DNA of 64,000 nt from Haloechinothrix sp033042135 (GCF_033042135.1 NZ_WBXM01000013.1:1-64000); one strand, 5' to 3'. Positions 17,170 to 26,997 are shown, numbered from the stretch's first letter. The notes: a model not told the origin generated them from the sequence alone. Translations and numbers: made by a program.

Positions 17170-18087
17170 ATGAACGACACGACGACGCGACAAGCGATCG
17201 TGGTGGGTGTGGACGGTTCGGACTCGGCGTGGTGCGCGGCACGGTGGGCCGCCCGCGAGGCCGAACGGCACCACGTACCGCTGGAGCTGGTCCACGTCTG
17301 TTACGTCCCACCCGTGCTCGGCCGGTACCCGGCGCCGCTGTCCGAGCGCTACGACGAGGCGCTCGTGGAGTCCGGGCAGGCCTGGCTTGACCTGGCAGCG
17401 GCCGAGGTCCGCGAGGAAGCCCCGGGCGTCGAGGTCGACACCAGCATCCACATGGGGCCGGTGGCCGGGACTCTCATCGAGCACTCGCGCGGCGCGCGGT
17501 TGATGGTTCTCGGTAGTCGTGGTCTCGGCGGCTTCGCTGGCCTGCTCATCGGCTCGGTGGGCATCGCGTTCGCGGCGCACGGCGCCTGCCCCGTGGTGAT
17601 CGTGCCGCACGGCGAGCCCGAGCACGAGATCCCGTCGGGCGGCCCCGTCCTCGTCGGCATCGACGGCTCACCGGTCAGCGACCCCGCGATCGGATTCGCC
17701 TTCGAGGCGGCCTCGGAGCGTGGGGTGCCGCTGGTGGCGGTGCACGTGTGGAACCGCGACACCGTCGATGCCGACTGGCCAGAGTTGTCCATCGGCGCGT
17801 CCCACGAGGAGGAAGCCTCGCGCGAACGTATGGTGTTCGCCGAGCGGCTGGCGGGATGGCGGGAGAAGTATCCCGATGTGGCGGTGGAGCCCCGGGTGCT
17901 CCGGGGCCGCCCGGCGGATGTCCTGCTCGCCGAGGCCTCGGCGGAGCGTGGCAACGCCCAGCTGATCGTGGTGGGCTCGCGCGGCCGCGGCCCGTTGACC
18001 GGGCTGGGGTTGGGGTCGGTGAGCCAGGCTGTGCTGCATCACTCGCGCGTCCCGGTCGCTATCGTCCGCCCAGGCACCGGCGACTGA
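17170..18087 (+). CDS. Tandem universal stress protein (Rv2623 type)
   Basis: About 305 aa made of two USP domains. Each begins with a VGVDGS/VGIDGS strand and ends with an ATP-binding G-2x-G-9x-G(S/T) motif: GSRGLGGFAGLLIGS (about residue 115) and GSRGRGPLTGLGLGS (about 267). Both nucleotide motifs are intact, so ATP binding is expected. Rv2623 and relatives are strongly induced by DosR and slow growth in an ATP-dependent way. GAGGGA precedes the ATG and a DosR-like box lies upstream. It is a paralogue of the USP at 62.1 kb. Confidence 0.92.
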   Translation: MNDTTTRQAIVVGVDGSDSAWCAARWAAREAERHHVPLELVHVCYVPPVLGRYPAPLSERYDEALVESGQAWLDLAAAEVREEAPGVEVDTSIHMGPVAGTLIEHSRGARLMVLGSRGLGGFAGLLIGSVGIAFAAHGACPVVIVPHGEPEHEIPSGGPVLVGIDGSPVSDPAIGFAFEAASERGVPLVAVHVWNRDTVDADWPELSIGASHEEEASRERMVFAERLAGWREKYPDVAVEPRVLRGRPADVLLAEASAERGNAQLIVVGSRGRGPLTGLGLGSVSQAVLHHSRVPVAIVRPGTGD

Positions 18088-18161
18088 GCGTGGCACCGCA
18101 CGGGGCGGACCGCAGGCAACCGTCAGGATCACTCCCGTGGGCGTTCGGCGACAATGGGGCC

Positions 18162-18935
18162 ATGCGCTGGATCGACCTGCACGGGGCCGCCAATGTCCGG
18201 GATGTCGGCGGGCTGCCCGCGGCGTGCGGGCGCAGCGTCGCCGAGCGTAGGTTGGTGCGAGCCGACAACCTGGGCGATCTCGCGCGCGAGGACGTGGCGA
18301 CGCTGGTGGACGGTTGGCAAGTGCGGACCGTGGTGGACCTGCGCACCCCTGGCGAGGTCGACGCGGAGGGCCCTGGCGCGCTGGTCGACCTGCCTCGGGT
18401 ACGGCGGGTGCACCACTCGATGCTTCCCGAGGTCGGGCATGCCACGGACGCCTCGGCGGATGCCCTGCTCACCAGGCGCGAGCGGCTCCTGAAACGCTAC
18501 CCGGACGACATCGTGTGCGCGATGTACCTGGCGTACCTGTCCGACCGGCCGGACAGCGTGGTGGGGGCCTTCCGAGCGTTGCTGGCCGACGGTGGGGCGA
18601 CCCTGGTGCACTGCGCGGCTGGCAAGGACCGCACCGGTGTGGTGGTGGCGCTGGCGCTCGCGGCCGCCGGGGTGCGTCGCGACGCCATCGTGGCCGACTA
18701 CATCGCCACAGGGGAGCGCATCGATGCGGTGCTTGACCGGCTGCGGGCCTCGCCGACCTACGCCACGGACATCGACCGCATCCCGGTTTCCGCACACACC
18801 CCTCGCGCGGGGACGATGCACGCCTTCCTCGACGAGCTCGACCGTGCCTACGGCGGCGCCCGTGGCTGGCTGCGGCAGCACGGGGTGAGTGACGGCGAGG
18901 TCGAGCGGCTGCGCGCGCACCTGCTCGAGCCGTAG
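18162..18935 (+). CDS. Protein-tyrosine/dual-specificity phosphatase, MptpB-like
   Basis: About 257 aa. The extended P-loop HCAAGKDRTG (near residue 150) matches the HCxxGKDRT signature of the MptpB/lipid-phosphatase-like family, and the N-terminal GAANVRDVGGLPA block is also family-typical. It hydrolyses phosphate from Tyr, Ser/Thr or phosphoinositides in relatives. The frame is open far upstream through the USP gene, but family homology starts at the ATG at 18162. No clear Shine-Dalgarno is present. No good DosR-like box precedes it, so its membership of the hypoxia programme is doubtful. Confidence 0.87.
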   Translation: MRWIDLHGAANVRDVGGLPAACGRSVAERRLVRADNLGDLAREDVATLVDGWQVRTVVDLRTPGEVDAEGPGALVDLPRVRRVHHSMLPEVGHATDASADALLTRRERLLKRYPDDIVCAMYLAYLSDRPDSVVGAFRALLADGGATLVHCAAGKDRTGVVVALALAAAGVRRDAIVADYIATGERIDAVLDRLRASPTYATDIDRIPVSAHTPRAGTMHAFLDELDRAYGGARGWLRQHGVSDGEVERLRAHLLEP

Positions 18936-18978
18936 CACCACCTGCCGCTGGTGCGGACGACCAGCGGGCTCGGTGCGA

Positions 18979-19194
18979 CTACTTCTCGTCAGGCCAGGTT
19001 TTGGCGCGCATCGCGGTCAGCGCTTCCGTGCTGATATCCGCCAGCCTGCTCAGCCCCTGCTCGGTCACGAACAGTTCGAAGCCGCCCCTGCCGCCGAACC
19101 GGAACTCCACCTCGTCCCGGCAGACCAGGTACTCGATCGGGCAGGTCCCGTCGATCGCTGCCCAGGCCCCTACTGACGCTCCAGGGTGGTACAT
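18979..19194 (-). CDS. Small hypothetical protein
   Basis: 71 aa, unrecognised. It contains a central Cys-x-Cys-like pair (GTCPIEYLVCRDEVEFRFGG), suggesting a small beta-rich domain, and no signal or membrane segment. GGGAGGAGA before the ATG is a strong ribosome binding site, which supports it being translated. It lies divergent from the XRE regulator 145 bp away and could be its target. Confidence 0.5.
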   Translation of the reverse strand: MYHPGASVGAWAAIDGTCPIEYLVCRDEVEFRFGGRGGFELFVTEQGLSRLADISTEALTAMRAKTWPDEK

Positions 19195-19339
19195 CCCGCT
19201 TCTCCTCCCGCTCGTCCACGGTGCCGCGCGCTGCGTGTCACCGCTGCCTGCTAGGGTTCGTGCGCAGTGTGGTCAACCGCACACAAGCAGTGTAGGATGC
19301 GAGGCAGAACTTTGCACGCATCTGAAAGGGTGAATCCAG

Positions 19340-20191
19340 ATGGCGGTCGGGCAGCGCCGCACAGCCGAGCGCATCCAGGTCGGTGCCACGCTCAAGCGCA
19401 TGCGGCTCGACGGCCAGGTCAGCCGCGAGGACGCGGCCGAGACACTCGGGTGCACGGTGACCACCATCGGCAATATCGAGCAGGGGCGAACGAAGATCAG
19501 CCACGGTGATCTCACCGCGTTGCTCAAGCTGTACGGCGCTCCCGACGACCAGGTGGACGACCTGATCCAGGTCAACCGGGAGGCACACCGGGGTCTCACG
19601 CGCGTGCGGGGTGGCGGCGACATCCAGCCGCACCAGCGGCGGGCTGCCGATCTCATCCGGGGTGCACAGGCGATCAGCTTCTACAGCCCGGAGCTCTTCC
19701 ACGGCCTGCTGCAATGCGAGCCCTACGCGCGCGCCGTGATGGCCCCGAGCGGGCACGTCACCGGGGTGCTGGAGAACCGGCTGCGGTTCCGGCTGGACCA
19801 GGCCGAGGTGCTTACCCGCGAACCGGATCCGCTGCAACTGTGGGCGGTGGTGGGCGAGGCCGCGCTGCGGAAGAACATCGGCGGCGCGGAGGTGATGCGC
19901 GCCCAGCTGCGGCACGTGGTGCGGCTGTGCCGCGAGCTGCCGAACGTCACCGTGCAGGTCCTCCCGTTGGGTGCCAGGGAGCACTACCTGATCGGAGCAA
20001 CGGTGTCGATCTACCGGTTGGACGAGGGCCTGCCGCGGATCGCCAGCGTGGACACGACCCTCGGTGACCAGTTCTTCGAGCGGGACTCGGCCGTATCCGA
20101 TGCCGTGGCGAACTTCGACGACGTGCGCACCAAGGCGCTCGATCCGCTCACGAGCGTGGATATGATGGGGGAGCTAGCCGACTCCCTGTAG
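19340..20191 (+). CDS. XRE-family regulator with DUF5753 effector-type domain
   Basis: 283 aa. An N-terminal helix-turn-helix (SREDAAETLGCTVTTIGNIE, about residues 31-50) is followed by the DUF5753 domain common in actinomycetes (SFYSPELFHGLLQCEPYARA ... LPFG-like VQVLPLGAREH). It is followed after 23 bp by a DUF397 gene, the standard partner. Such pairs are numerous in Streptomyces and Pseudonocardiales, and some act in development (WhiJ type). Confidence 0.88.
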   Translation: MAVGQRRTAERIQVGATLKRMRLDGQVSREDAAETLGCTVTTIGNIEQGRTKISHGDLTALLKLYGAPDDQVDDLIQVNREAHRGLTRVRGGGDIQPHQRRAADLIRGAQAISFYSPELFHGLLQCEPYARAVMAPSGHVTGVLENRLRFRLDQAEVLTREPDPLQLWAVVGEAALRKNIGGAEVMRAQLRHVVRLCRELPNVTVQVLPLGAREHYLIGATVSIYRLDEGLPRIASVDTTLGDQFFERDSAVSDAVANFDDVRTKALDPLTSVDMMGELADSL

Positions 20192-20214
20192 CCGCACCCG
20201 AAACGAGCACCGCG

Positions 20215-20409
20215 ATGTCCCTGCAACGCCACCAGTGGATCAAGCATTCGCACAACGGCAGCAGTTGCGTGGAGGTCATGCTGACCGACACCGAGGTGCT
20301 GGTCCGCAACTCCCGCCGGCCCGAGGCAGGCACGCTGTCCTTCACCTTCGCCGAGTGGGCCTCCCACGTCGAAGGGCACAGGCTCGGCGTCTTCGACCTG
20401 CCCGGCTGA
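20215..20409 (+). CDS. DUF397 protein, partner of the XRE regulator
   Basis: 64 aa with the DUF397 pattern: W.KHSHNGSSCVEV near the start, V.VRNSR in the middle and a closing FTFAEWASHVEGHRLG, where most members have FTxxEWxAFxxGxxxGEF. Small DUF397 proteins accompany XRE-DUF5753 regulators and may work as antagonists. It is almost certainly in one operon with the regulator upstream. Confidence 0.85.
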   Translation: MSLQRHQWIKHSHNGSSCVEVMLTDTEVLVRNSRRPEAGTLSFTFAEWASHVEGHRLGVFDLPG

Positions 20410-20423
20410 GTGAGCTGCCCGCC

Positions 20424-20476
20424 GGAACGAACGTGCCGTTCATTCCGTAGAGGGCGCTGTATGTCACGTTCGGCTC
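20424..20476 (+). repeat. 53-bp dispersed repeat, copy 1 (3' side of narI)
   Basis: This 53-bp stretch is 46/53 identical to 28397-28449. It holds a conserved TTCATTCCGTAG core and ends in ATGTCACGTTCGGCTC. Its ends CGAACGTG and CACGTTCG are inverted, so a stem is possible. The last codons of narI lie inside it. Confidence 0.75.
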
Positions 20477-21159
20477 CCCACCTGCCTGCTGCGGTAGATC
20501 ACGTACGGCCGCCACAGGTAACCGATCGGGATGGACCAGGCGTGCACCAGCCGGGTGAACGGCCAGATGCCGATCAACAGCCAGGCGGACAGCGCATGCA
20601 GCTGGTAGGACAGCGGGATCCCGGTCATGAGCGAGGTGTCCGGCTGGAGGGCGAAGATGCCACGGAACCACACCGACACCGTCTCCCGGTAGTCGTGGCC
20701 CTCCCCGAGCAGGTTCACCCCTACGGTCTGCGCCATGCCGGTGAGGATCACTGTGACCAGCACGATGTACATGACGGCATCCATGCGGGTGGTGGTGCGC
20801 CGCACCCGGCCGTTGACGATACGCCTGGCGATCAGCAGCGCGAGGCCGACCGTCATCGCGATACCGGCCAGTGTGCCCACCCCGCCCGCCAGCGCGTGGT
20901 AGGCGCCCTCGGAGATGCCGACAGCAGCCGTCCACGACTTCGGGATCAGCAGCCCGATCACGTGACCGAGCAGCACTGCGAGCAGTCCGAAGTGGAACAA
21001 TGGGGATCCGATGCGCAGCCAGCGGCTCTCCAACAACTGCGTGGTATGGGTGTTCCAGCCGAACTGGTCCACCCGCCAGCGCCAGATGTGACCGACCACG
21101 AAGACGGTCAGCGCGATGTACGGCAGGATCCCCCAGAGGGCGATATCGAAGGCGGTCAC
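20464..21159 (-). CDS. narI: Respiratory nitrate reductase gamma subunit (cytochrome b)
   Basis: 231 aa with five predicted membrane helices. Histidines fit for two b-type haems, including SPLFHFGLLAVLLGHVIGL and SYQLHALSAWLLIGIWPFTRLVHAW. NarI anchors NarGH and passes electrons from quinol. The GTG start overlaps narJ's stop by 4 bp and GGAGGT precedes it. The stop lies inside the 53-bp repeat. Confidence 0.94.
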   Translation of the reverse strand: MTAFDIALWGILPYIALTVFVVGHIWRWRVDQFGWNTHTTQLLESRWLRIGSPLFHFGLLAVLLGHVIGLLIPKSWTAAVGISEGAYHALAGGVGTLAGIAMTVGLALLIARRIVNGRVRRTTTRMDAVMYIVLVTVILTGMAQTVGVNLLGEGHDYRETVSVWFRGIFALQPDTSLMTGIPLSYQLHALSAWLLIGIWPFTRLVHAWSIPIGYLWRPYVIYRSRQVGSRT

Positions 21160-21800
21160 GATCTGACCTCCGTTCCGTGAACGAGTTCTGGTGGGCCGTA
21201 AGGGGCCAGCCCGACCTCCTCAGCGGGGGGTCCATCCGACGCGATCTGGCGCAAGCGCTGCCAGCCGGTTGGCGAGAGCTCCGGCAACAGGGTGCACAGC
21301 GCGTCGAGCACTTCGGCGTAGGGCGAGCCTGCCTCATGCAACGACGTGCGGATCAGCTCGATGCCAGCGCGGTGCTGTCGAAGCGGCGATTCTCCGGGCT
21401 TCGGGCCTGCCAGCGCGGCGAACTCGCACACCACGGGAAGGAAGTCGGGCAGCTCATCGTCCGGTGGCGCCAGGCCCGCTGCCCGGTAGCTCTGCTTCAG
21501 GGCAAGCAGCGCAGTACCTCGCCGCCGGGTGTCGCCGTGCAGGTAGTAGGTCAGGTACAGGCTGCTGCGTCTGCGCAGATCGAACGTGGCGACGTAGTGC
21601 TGCGCCAGCGCCATGGGCTCGGCGGCGCTGTACCAGCCGGTGAACCGCACCAGCGGATCCCGCGCCTCGCGTGTCGCGACGGCACGTGCCGCGTCGGCCA
21701 GCGCGCTGCGCTGCGCCAGCAGCTCGGCGTCCGGGTACTGTAACAGCGCGGAGACGAGCTGCCATGTCCGGGCCCGGTCGCTGTGCTCCGTCGCGGTCAT
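21156..21800 (-). CDS. narJ: Nitrate reductase assembly chaperone (delta subunit)
   Basis: 214 aa, all-helical, cytoplasmic. The YVATFDLRRRSSLYLTYYLHG segment (split by eye) is the NarJ hallmark. NarJ holds apo-NarGH while the molybdenum cofactor is inserted and is not part of the final enzyme. It overlaps narH upstream and narI downstream by 4 bp each. Confidence 0.92.
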   Translation of the reverse strand: MTATEHSDRARTWQLVSALLQYPDAELLAQRSALADAARAVATREARDPLVRFTGWYSAAEPMALAQHYVATFDLRRRSSLYLTYYLHGDTRRRGTALLALKQSYRAAGLAPPDDELPDFLPVVCEFAALAGPKPGESPLRQHRAGIELIRTSLHEAGSPYAEVLDALCTLLPELSPTGWQRLRQIASDGPPAEEVGLAPYGPPELVHGTEVRS

Positions 21801-23356
21801 CGGCCGCCCCCTGACCTGGTCGGTGGCGGTGAGGGCATCGGCAGGTCCACCGGGCCGTACCCCGTGCCGTTCGGGGCGCCACCCATGCCGGGCCCACCGG
21901 GCCGGTCGAGGCTGCAGCCGCTGTCCAGTCCTTCCAGTCGCGCGGCGTCCTCCCGGTGAGCGGTCGGGATCACGTACCGCTCGTCATATGGGGCGATGGC
22001 CAGCAACCGGTAGAGGGCCTCCATCTCGCCTGCGGTCATCCCGGTCGCGTCCAGCAGGTCGTGCGAGATCGTGCCGTCGAGCGTGCGCGCCCGCATGTAG
22101 CCGCGCATCGCGGAGAGCTTCATCAGCACCCCGGCCACGGTGTCCGCGTCACCGGCGGTGAACAGGCTCGCCAGGTACTCGATCGGGATCCGCAGGTCGC
22201 CAATGGCGTGGAACACCTGGTCGGGGTCGGCGTTGTCCCCGCCGCTGTCGCTGACCGCATCCAGGACCGGCGACAACGGGGGGATGTACCAGACCATCGG
22301 CAGCGTGCGGTATTCCGGATGCAGCGGCAGCGCCACGCGGTCGCGGATCGCCAGCTGGTACACCGGCGAGCGCTGCGCCGCGTCGATCCAGTCCTCCGGG
22401 ATGCTTTCCGCGCGGGCGGCGCGGATCACCTCGGGATCGTGCGGATCGAGGAAGACGCTGCGCTGCGCGTCCAGCAGCTGGTCGGGTTCGGGGGTGCTCG
22501 CGGCCGCTTCCACCGCGTCGGCGTCGTAGAGCACCAACCCGATGTAGCGTAGCCTGCCGACGCAGGTCTCGGCGCACACCGTCGGTTGCCCGGCCTCGAT
22601 GCGGGGGAAGCAGAAGGTGCACTTCTCCGCCTTACCGGTGTGGTGGTTGAGGTAGACCTTCTTGTACGGGCAGGCCGAGACGCACATCCGCCAGCCGCGG
22701 CAGCGGTCCTGGTCGACCAGCACGATGCCGTCCTCGGATCGCTTGTAGAGCGCCCCGGAGGGGCAGGCCGAGACACACGCCGGGTTCAGGCAGTGCTCGC
22801 AGATCCTGGGCAGGTGGAACATGAAGGTCTGCTCGAAGGAGAAGCGCACCCGCTCGGCCGCCTCGCGGGGCATCGCCGCGATGTTGGGGTCGCCCCCGGC
22901 GTGCTCGGCGGCCCCGCCCAGGTCGTCCTCCCAATTGGCTCCCCAGGTGATCGCGGTGTCCTCGCCGGTCAACGCCGACTTGGGCCGGATCGTAGGACTG
23001 CGCGGGCCTGCCGGGGCGTGCAGCAGCGTGTCGTAGTCGTAGGTGATCGGCTCGTAGTAGTCGTCGATGCCGGGTAGATGCGGGTTGGCGAACAGGCTCA
23101 GCAGCCGCTTGACCCGGCCGCCGGAACGCAGTTTCAACCGGCCACGTCGGTCCAACACCCAGCCGCCACGCCAGCGTCGCTGGTCCTCGTAGCCCTTGGG
23201 GTAGCCGATGCCCGGCTTGGTCTCCACGTTGTTGAACCAGACGTACTCGGCACCGTCGCGATTGGTCCAGGTCTGCTTGCAGGTGACCGAGCAGGTGTGG
23301 CAGCCGATACACTTATCGAGGTTCATCACCATGGCTACCTGTGTCATCGGTCGCAT
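21797..23356 (-). CDS. narH: Respiratory nitrate reductase beta subunit (Fe-S electron transfer)
   Basis: 519 aa. Four cysteine groups are present: CIGCHTCSVTC, CEHCLNPACVSAC, CRGWRMCVSAC (with the Trp that marks the 3Fe-4S cluster of NarH) and CTFCFPRIEAGQPTVCAETC. The start is taken at the ATG at 23356, giving MRPMTQVAMVMNLDKC, which matches the family start, even though the frame stays open upstream inside narG. It overlaps the narG stop by one base (TGATG). The C-terminal 40 residues are Gly/Pro-rich. Confidence 0.94.
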   Translation of the reverse strand: MRPMTQVAMVMNLDKCIGCHTCSVTCKQTWTNRDGAEYVWFNNVETKPGIGYPKGYEDQRRWRGGWVLDRRGRLKLRSGGRVKRLLSLFANPHLPGIDDYYEPITYDYDTLLHAPAGPRSPTIRPKSALTGEDTAITWGANWEDDLGGAAEHAGGDPNIAAMPREAAERVRFSFEQTFMFHLPRICEHCLNPACVSACPSGALYKRSEDGIVLVDQDRCRGWRMCVSACPYKKVYLNHHTGKAEKCTFCFPRIEAGQPTVCAETCVGRLRYIGLVLYDADAVEAAASTPEPDQLLDAQRSVFLDPHDPEVIRAARAESIPEDWIDAAQRSPVYQLAIRDRVALPLHPEYRTLPMVWYIPPLSPVLDAVSDSGGDNADPDQVFHAIGDLRIPIEYLASLFTAGDADTVAGVLMKLSAMRGYMRARTLDGTISHDLLDATGMTAGEMEALYRLLAIAPYDERYVIPTAHREDAARLEGLDSGCSLDRPGGPGMGGAPNGTGYGPVDLPMPSPPPTRSGGGR

Positions 23357-26300
23357 CAGTACTCCACCTCCTGGCCACGGCGGCGGATCACCGTGAGCTC
23401 GTCTCGCTGGTTCCCGGTGGGGCCGTAGTAGTTGAAGGCGTAGGTGAACTGCCCGTACCCGCCGATGAGGTGCGTCGGTTTGAGCAGCAGCCGGGTGAGC
23501 GAGTTGTGCACGCCACCGCGATCGCCTGTCAGCTCCGTGCGCGGCACGTTCACCGTCTTGTCTTTGGCGTGGTACATGTAGATGGTGCCCTCCGGCATCC
23601 GGTGGGACACCACCGCGCGGGCGGTGACCACGCCGTTGCGGTTGTAGGACTCGATCCACTCGTTGTCCCGCACACCGATCTTGTCGGCATCCTCAGTGGA
23701 CATCCAGATGGTCGGTCCACCACGGGACAGCGCCAGCATGAACGCGTTGTCCTGGTACTCCGAATGGATCGACCACTTGGAATGCGGGGTGAGGTAACGG
23801 ACCGTCACCTCGGCCCGGCCGTTCGCTCCTGGGGAGCCGAAATGCCGATGCATGTTCAGTGGCGGACGATAGACGGGAAGCTGCTCACCCAGCTCGGTGA
23901 TCCAGTCGTGATCGACGAAGAACTGCTGCCGTCCTGTCAGGGTGTGCCACGGCTTGTCCCGCTCCACGTTGATGACGAACGGGGAGTAGCGGCGACCGCC
24001 GCTCTCGCTTCCTGACCATTCCGGCGAGGTGACCACCGGCACCGGCCCCTTCTTGGTGTCATCGAAGGTGATGCGCTTGCCCTCGTGCTCCTCGGCGAGA
24101 TCGGCCAGCCGCGTCCCGGTGCGTTCCTCCAACGTGCGGAACCCCTGGCTGGCGAGCCTGCCGTTGGTGGTGGCCGACAGCGCGAGGATCGCCTCGCACA
24201 TGTGTGCCGCGGTGGCCAGCGACGGCCTGCCCTCGGTGACGGGCCCTGACCGTGTCCCGTTCTGGCTGCGCAGGTAGGCCAGCTCCGGGGCCACGTCGTA
24301 GGTGATCCCCTTGCTGGTGGTGCCCAGCTTGTCCAGCAACGGGCCGATAGCGCGCATCTTCTCGCCGATCGCGGCGTAGTCCCGCTCGATCTCCACCAGC
24401 TTGGGCATGGTCCGGCCGGGGATCGGATCGCACTCGCCGCGCTTCCAGTCCCGCACCCGGCCACCGGGTTGCGCGAGCTCATCGGGTGTGTCGTGGGTCA
24501 GCGGGGCGGCGAGCACGTCGGTGCGGGTGCCGAGGTGCTCGGCGGCGAGCTCGCTGAACGTGTCGGCGATGCCGAGGAACGTGTCGTAGTCCGAGCGCGC
24601 CTGCCAGGGCGGCGCGATCGCCGGGTTGAAGGCGTGCACGAACGGATGGAGGTCGGTTGTGGATAGATCGTGCTTCTCGTACCAAGTTGCTGTGGGAAGC
24701 ACGACATCCGCGTACAGGCCGGTGGATGTCATCCGGAAGTCGATGGCGGTCAGCAAGTCGAGCTTGCCTTCCGGCGCGTCGTCGTGCCACGCCACATCGG
24801 CAGGGCGGGAGTCCTCACCGGTTTCCTCGCTGCGCACCGCCGCGTCGGTGCCGAGCAGGTGACGGAGGAAGTACTCGTTGCCCTTGCCGGAGGAGCCGAG
24901 CAGGTTGGCCCGCCAGACGGTCAACGCGCGGGGGAAGTTCGCCGGATCGTCGGGGTCCTCGGCGGCGAACGAAAGCGAACCCTGCCGCAACTGGTCCACA
25001 ATGTGTTCGGCGACGCTCCTGCCTGCAACGCGGGCTTCATCAGCCAGATCGAGGGGGTTGCGGTTGAACGTCGGGTGGGAGGGCAGCCAGCCCAGTCGCG
25101 CGGCCGTGGCGTTGCAGTCGGCGAACGACGCCCCTGCCAGGGAACCCGAACCGAGCGGGCTGGCGAGCTCTCCGGCGCCGAAGGATTCGTAGCGCCACTG
25201 GTCGGTGGCCAGATACCAGAACGCGGTGCCCGCCATGTGGCGGGTTGGCCGTTGCCAGTCCAGCGCGAACGCCAGGTGCTGCATCCCGGTGAGCGGGCGC
25301 GCCTTCTCCTGGCCCACGTAGTGGGCCCAGCCACCACCGTTGCGACCTTGGCAGCCGGTGAGCAGCACCAGTGACAGGAACGACCGGTAGATGGTGTCGG
25401 AGTGGAACCAGTGGTTGGTCCCGGCCCCCATGGCGATCATGGAACGCCCCTGCGAGCGCTCGGCGTTGCGCGCGAACTCGCGGGCGATACGGGCCGTCGT
25501 CGAGGCGGGTACCGAGGTGATCTCCTCCGCCCACGCCGGGGTGTAGGGCTGGGTAGTGTCCTGATAGGACTCCGGCCAGTCGCCGGGGAGCTCGTCGCGG
25601 TGCACCCCGTACTGCGCCATGAGCAGATCGAAGACGGTGGTCACCAGCCGGTCGCCCACGCGCAGCGCGGGAACGCCGCGCCGCAGCGTGCTGCCACCCT
25701 CGGTGGTGCCCTCGTCGAAGCGCGGCAGTTGCACGGTCACATGCTCGTCAGCCCATGAGTACAGCGACAGTGCCGGGCGCGCCTGACCGAGATCCAGGTT
25801 CCACCTGCCAGCCTCGGAGGTGGCCCAGCGGAATCCCAGCGAGCCGTTCGGCACCATCGGCGCGCCGCTCGCATCGTCCAACATGACGGTCTTGAACCCG
25901 GCGCCCTCCTCGTCATCGCCGAGATCGGCGGCGGTGAGGAACTTGCCCGCGCGACGGTCCCCGTCGTGCGGTTCGAGCGTGACCAGAAACGGCAGGTCGG
26001 TATAGCGGCGCACGTAGTCTGTGAAGTAGTCGACCTGCCTGTCCCGGAAGAACTCGGTCAGCACCACGTGCCCCATGGCCATGGCCAGCGCACCGTCGGT
26101 ACCCGGCTGCGGCGCCAGCCAGTCGTCGGCGAACTTGACGTTCTCCGCGTAGTCCGGGCTGACAGCGACCACCTTGGTGCCCTTGTAGCGGGCCTCGGTG
26201 AGGAAATGCGCGTCCGGGGTGCGGGTGACCGGGATGTTCGATCCCCACATCACCAGGTAGCTGGAGTTCCACCAGTCAGCGGACTCGGGAACGTCGGTCT

Positions 26301-26997
26301 GGTCGCCCCACACCTGGGGTGAGGCGATCGGCAGGTCGGCGTACCAGTCGTAGAAGGACAGCAGGGTGCCGCCGATCAGCGAGTGGTAGCGCGTCCCGGC
26401 TGCGAACGACGCCATCGACATCGCAGGGATGGGGGAAAAGCCGACCACCCGGTCGGGGCCGTAGGTCTTGGCGGTATGGACGTGCGCGGCGGCGACGAGC
26501 TCGTTCACCTCGTCCCAGGTGGATCGCACCAGACCGCCCTTTCCCCTGGCGCGCTTGTACGTCCGTGCCCGTTCGGGATCGCCGGTGATCTCCGCCCACG
26601 CGGCAACCGGGTCCGCGAGCCGGGCCCGTGCCTCCCGCCACATCTCGAGCAGCACGCCCCGCACGTAGGGGTAGCGAATCCGGGACGGGGAGTAGGTGTA
26701 CCAGGAGAACGAGGCGCCACGCGGGCAGCCGCGAGGCTCGTACTCCGGTGAATCCGGTCCTACTGACGGGTAGTCGGTGGCCTGGTGCTCCCAGGTGATC
26801 AGTCCGTCCTTGACGAAGACATGCCAGGAACACGAACCGGTGCAGTTCACCCCGTGCGTGGAGCGCACGACCTTGTCGTGCGCCCACCGGTCCCGGTAGA
26901 AGCGATCCCAGGTCGAGGTGTCGGTCACGTGCCGGGAATGGTCGTGCATAGGCAGCGCGCGGCGGAAGAAGCGCGCTGGTAGCGATGGCTCCGTCAT
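23356..26997 (-). CDS. narG: Respiratory nitrate reductase alpha subunit (molybdenum catalytic)
   Basis: About 1213 aa, normal NarG length. The N-terminal FS0 cluster region HGVNCTGSCSWHVFVKDG shows the His/Cys ligands, followed by the bis-MGD domains. It reduces nitrate to nitrite on the cytoplasmic side of the membrane. It heads narGHJI, all with overlapping stops and starts. The ATG at 26997 gives MTEPSLPARFFRRALPMHDH. A DosR-like box lies about 40-50 bp upstream, consistent with hypoxic induction. No twin-arginine export signal is present, as expected for the cytoplasmic-facing enzyme. Confidence 0.95.
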   Translation of the reverse strand: MTEPSLPARFFRRALPMHDHSRHVTDTSTWDRFYRDRWAHDKVVRSTHGVNCTGSCSWHVFVKDGLITWEHQATDYPSVGPDSPEYEPRGCPRGASFSWYTYSPSRIRYPYVRGVLLEMWREARARLADPVAAWAEITGDPERARTYKRARGKGGLVRSTWDEVNELVAAAHVHTAKTYGPDRVVGFSPIPAMSMASFAAGTRYHSLIGGTLLSFYDWYADLPIASPQVWGDQTDVPESADWWNSSYLVMWGSNIPVTRTPDAHFLTEARYKGTKVVAVSPDYAENVKFADDWLAPQPGTDGALAMAMGHVVLTEFFRDRQVDYFTDYVRRYTDLPFLVTLEPHDGDRRAGKFLTAADLGDDEEGAGFKTVMLDDASGAPMVPNGSLGFRWATSEAGRWNLDLGQARPALSLYSWADEHVTVQLPRFDEGTTEGGSTLRRGVPALRVGDRLVTTVFDLLMAQYGVHRDELPGDWPESYQDTTQPYTPAWAEEITSVPASTTARIAREFARNAERSQGRSMIAMGAGTNHWFHSDTIYRSFLSLVLLTGCQGRNGGGWAHYVGQEKARPLTGMQHLAFALDWQRPTRHMAGTAFWYLATDQWRYESFGAGELASPLGSGSLAGASFADCNATAARLGWLPSHPTFNRNPLDLADEARVAGRSVAEHIVDQLRQGSLSFAAEDPDDPANFPRALTVWRANLLGSSGKGNEYFLRHLLGTDAAVRSEETGEDSRPADVAWHDDAPEGKLDLLTAIDFRMTSTGLYADVVLPTATWYEKHDLSTTDLHPFVHAFNPAIAPPWQARSDYDTFLGIADTFSELAAEHLGTRTDVLAAPLTHDTPDELAQPGGRVRDWKRGECDPIPGRTMPKLVEIERDYAAIGEKMRAIGPLLDKLGTTSKGITYDVAPELAYLRSQNGTRSGPVTEGRPSLATAAHMCEAILALSATTNGRLASQGFRTLEERTGTRLADLAEEHEGKRITFDDTKKGPVPVVTSPEWSGSESGGRRYSPFVINVERDKPWHTLTGRQQFFVDHDWITELGEQLPVYRPPLNMHRHFGSPGANGRAEVTVRYLTPHSKWSIHSEYQDNAFMLALSRGGPTIWMSTEDADKIGVRDNEWIESYNRNGVVTARAVVSHRMPEGTIYMYHAKDKTVNVPRTELTGDRGGVHNSLTRLLLKPTHLIGGYGQFTYAFNYYGPTGNQRDELTVIRRRGQEVEY

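Noticed and set aside
18088..20410. Phosphatase, small protein, XRE and DUF397 genes as members of the dormancy island
   Set aside because: No convincing DosR-like box precedes them and none is a known DosR-type gene; treated as interruption of the island.
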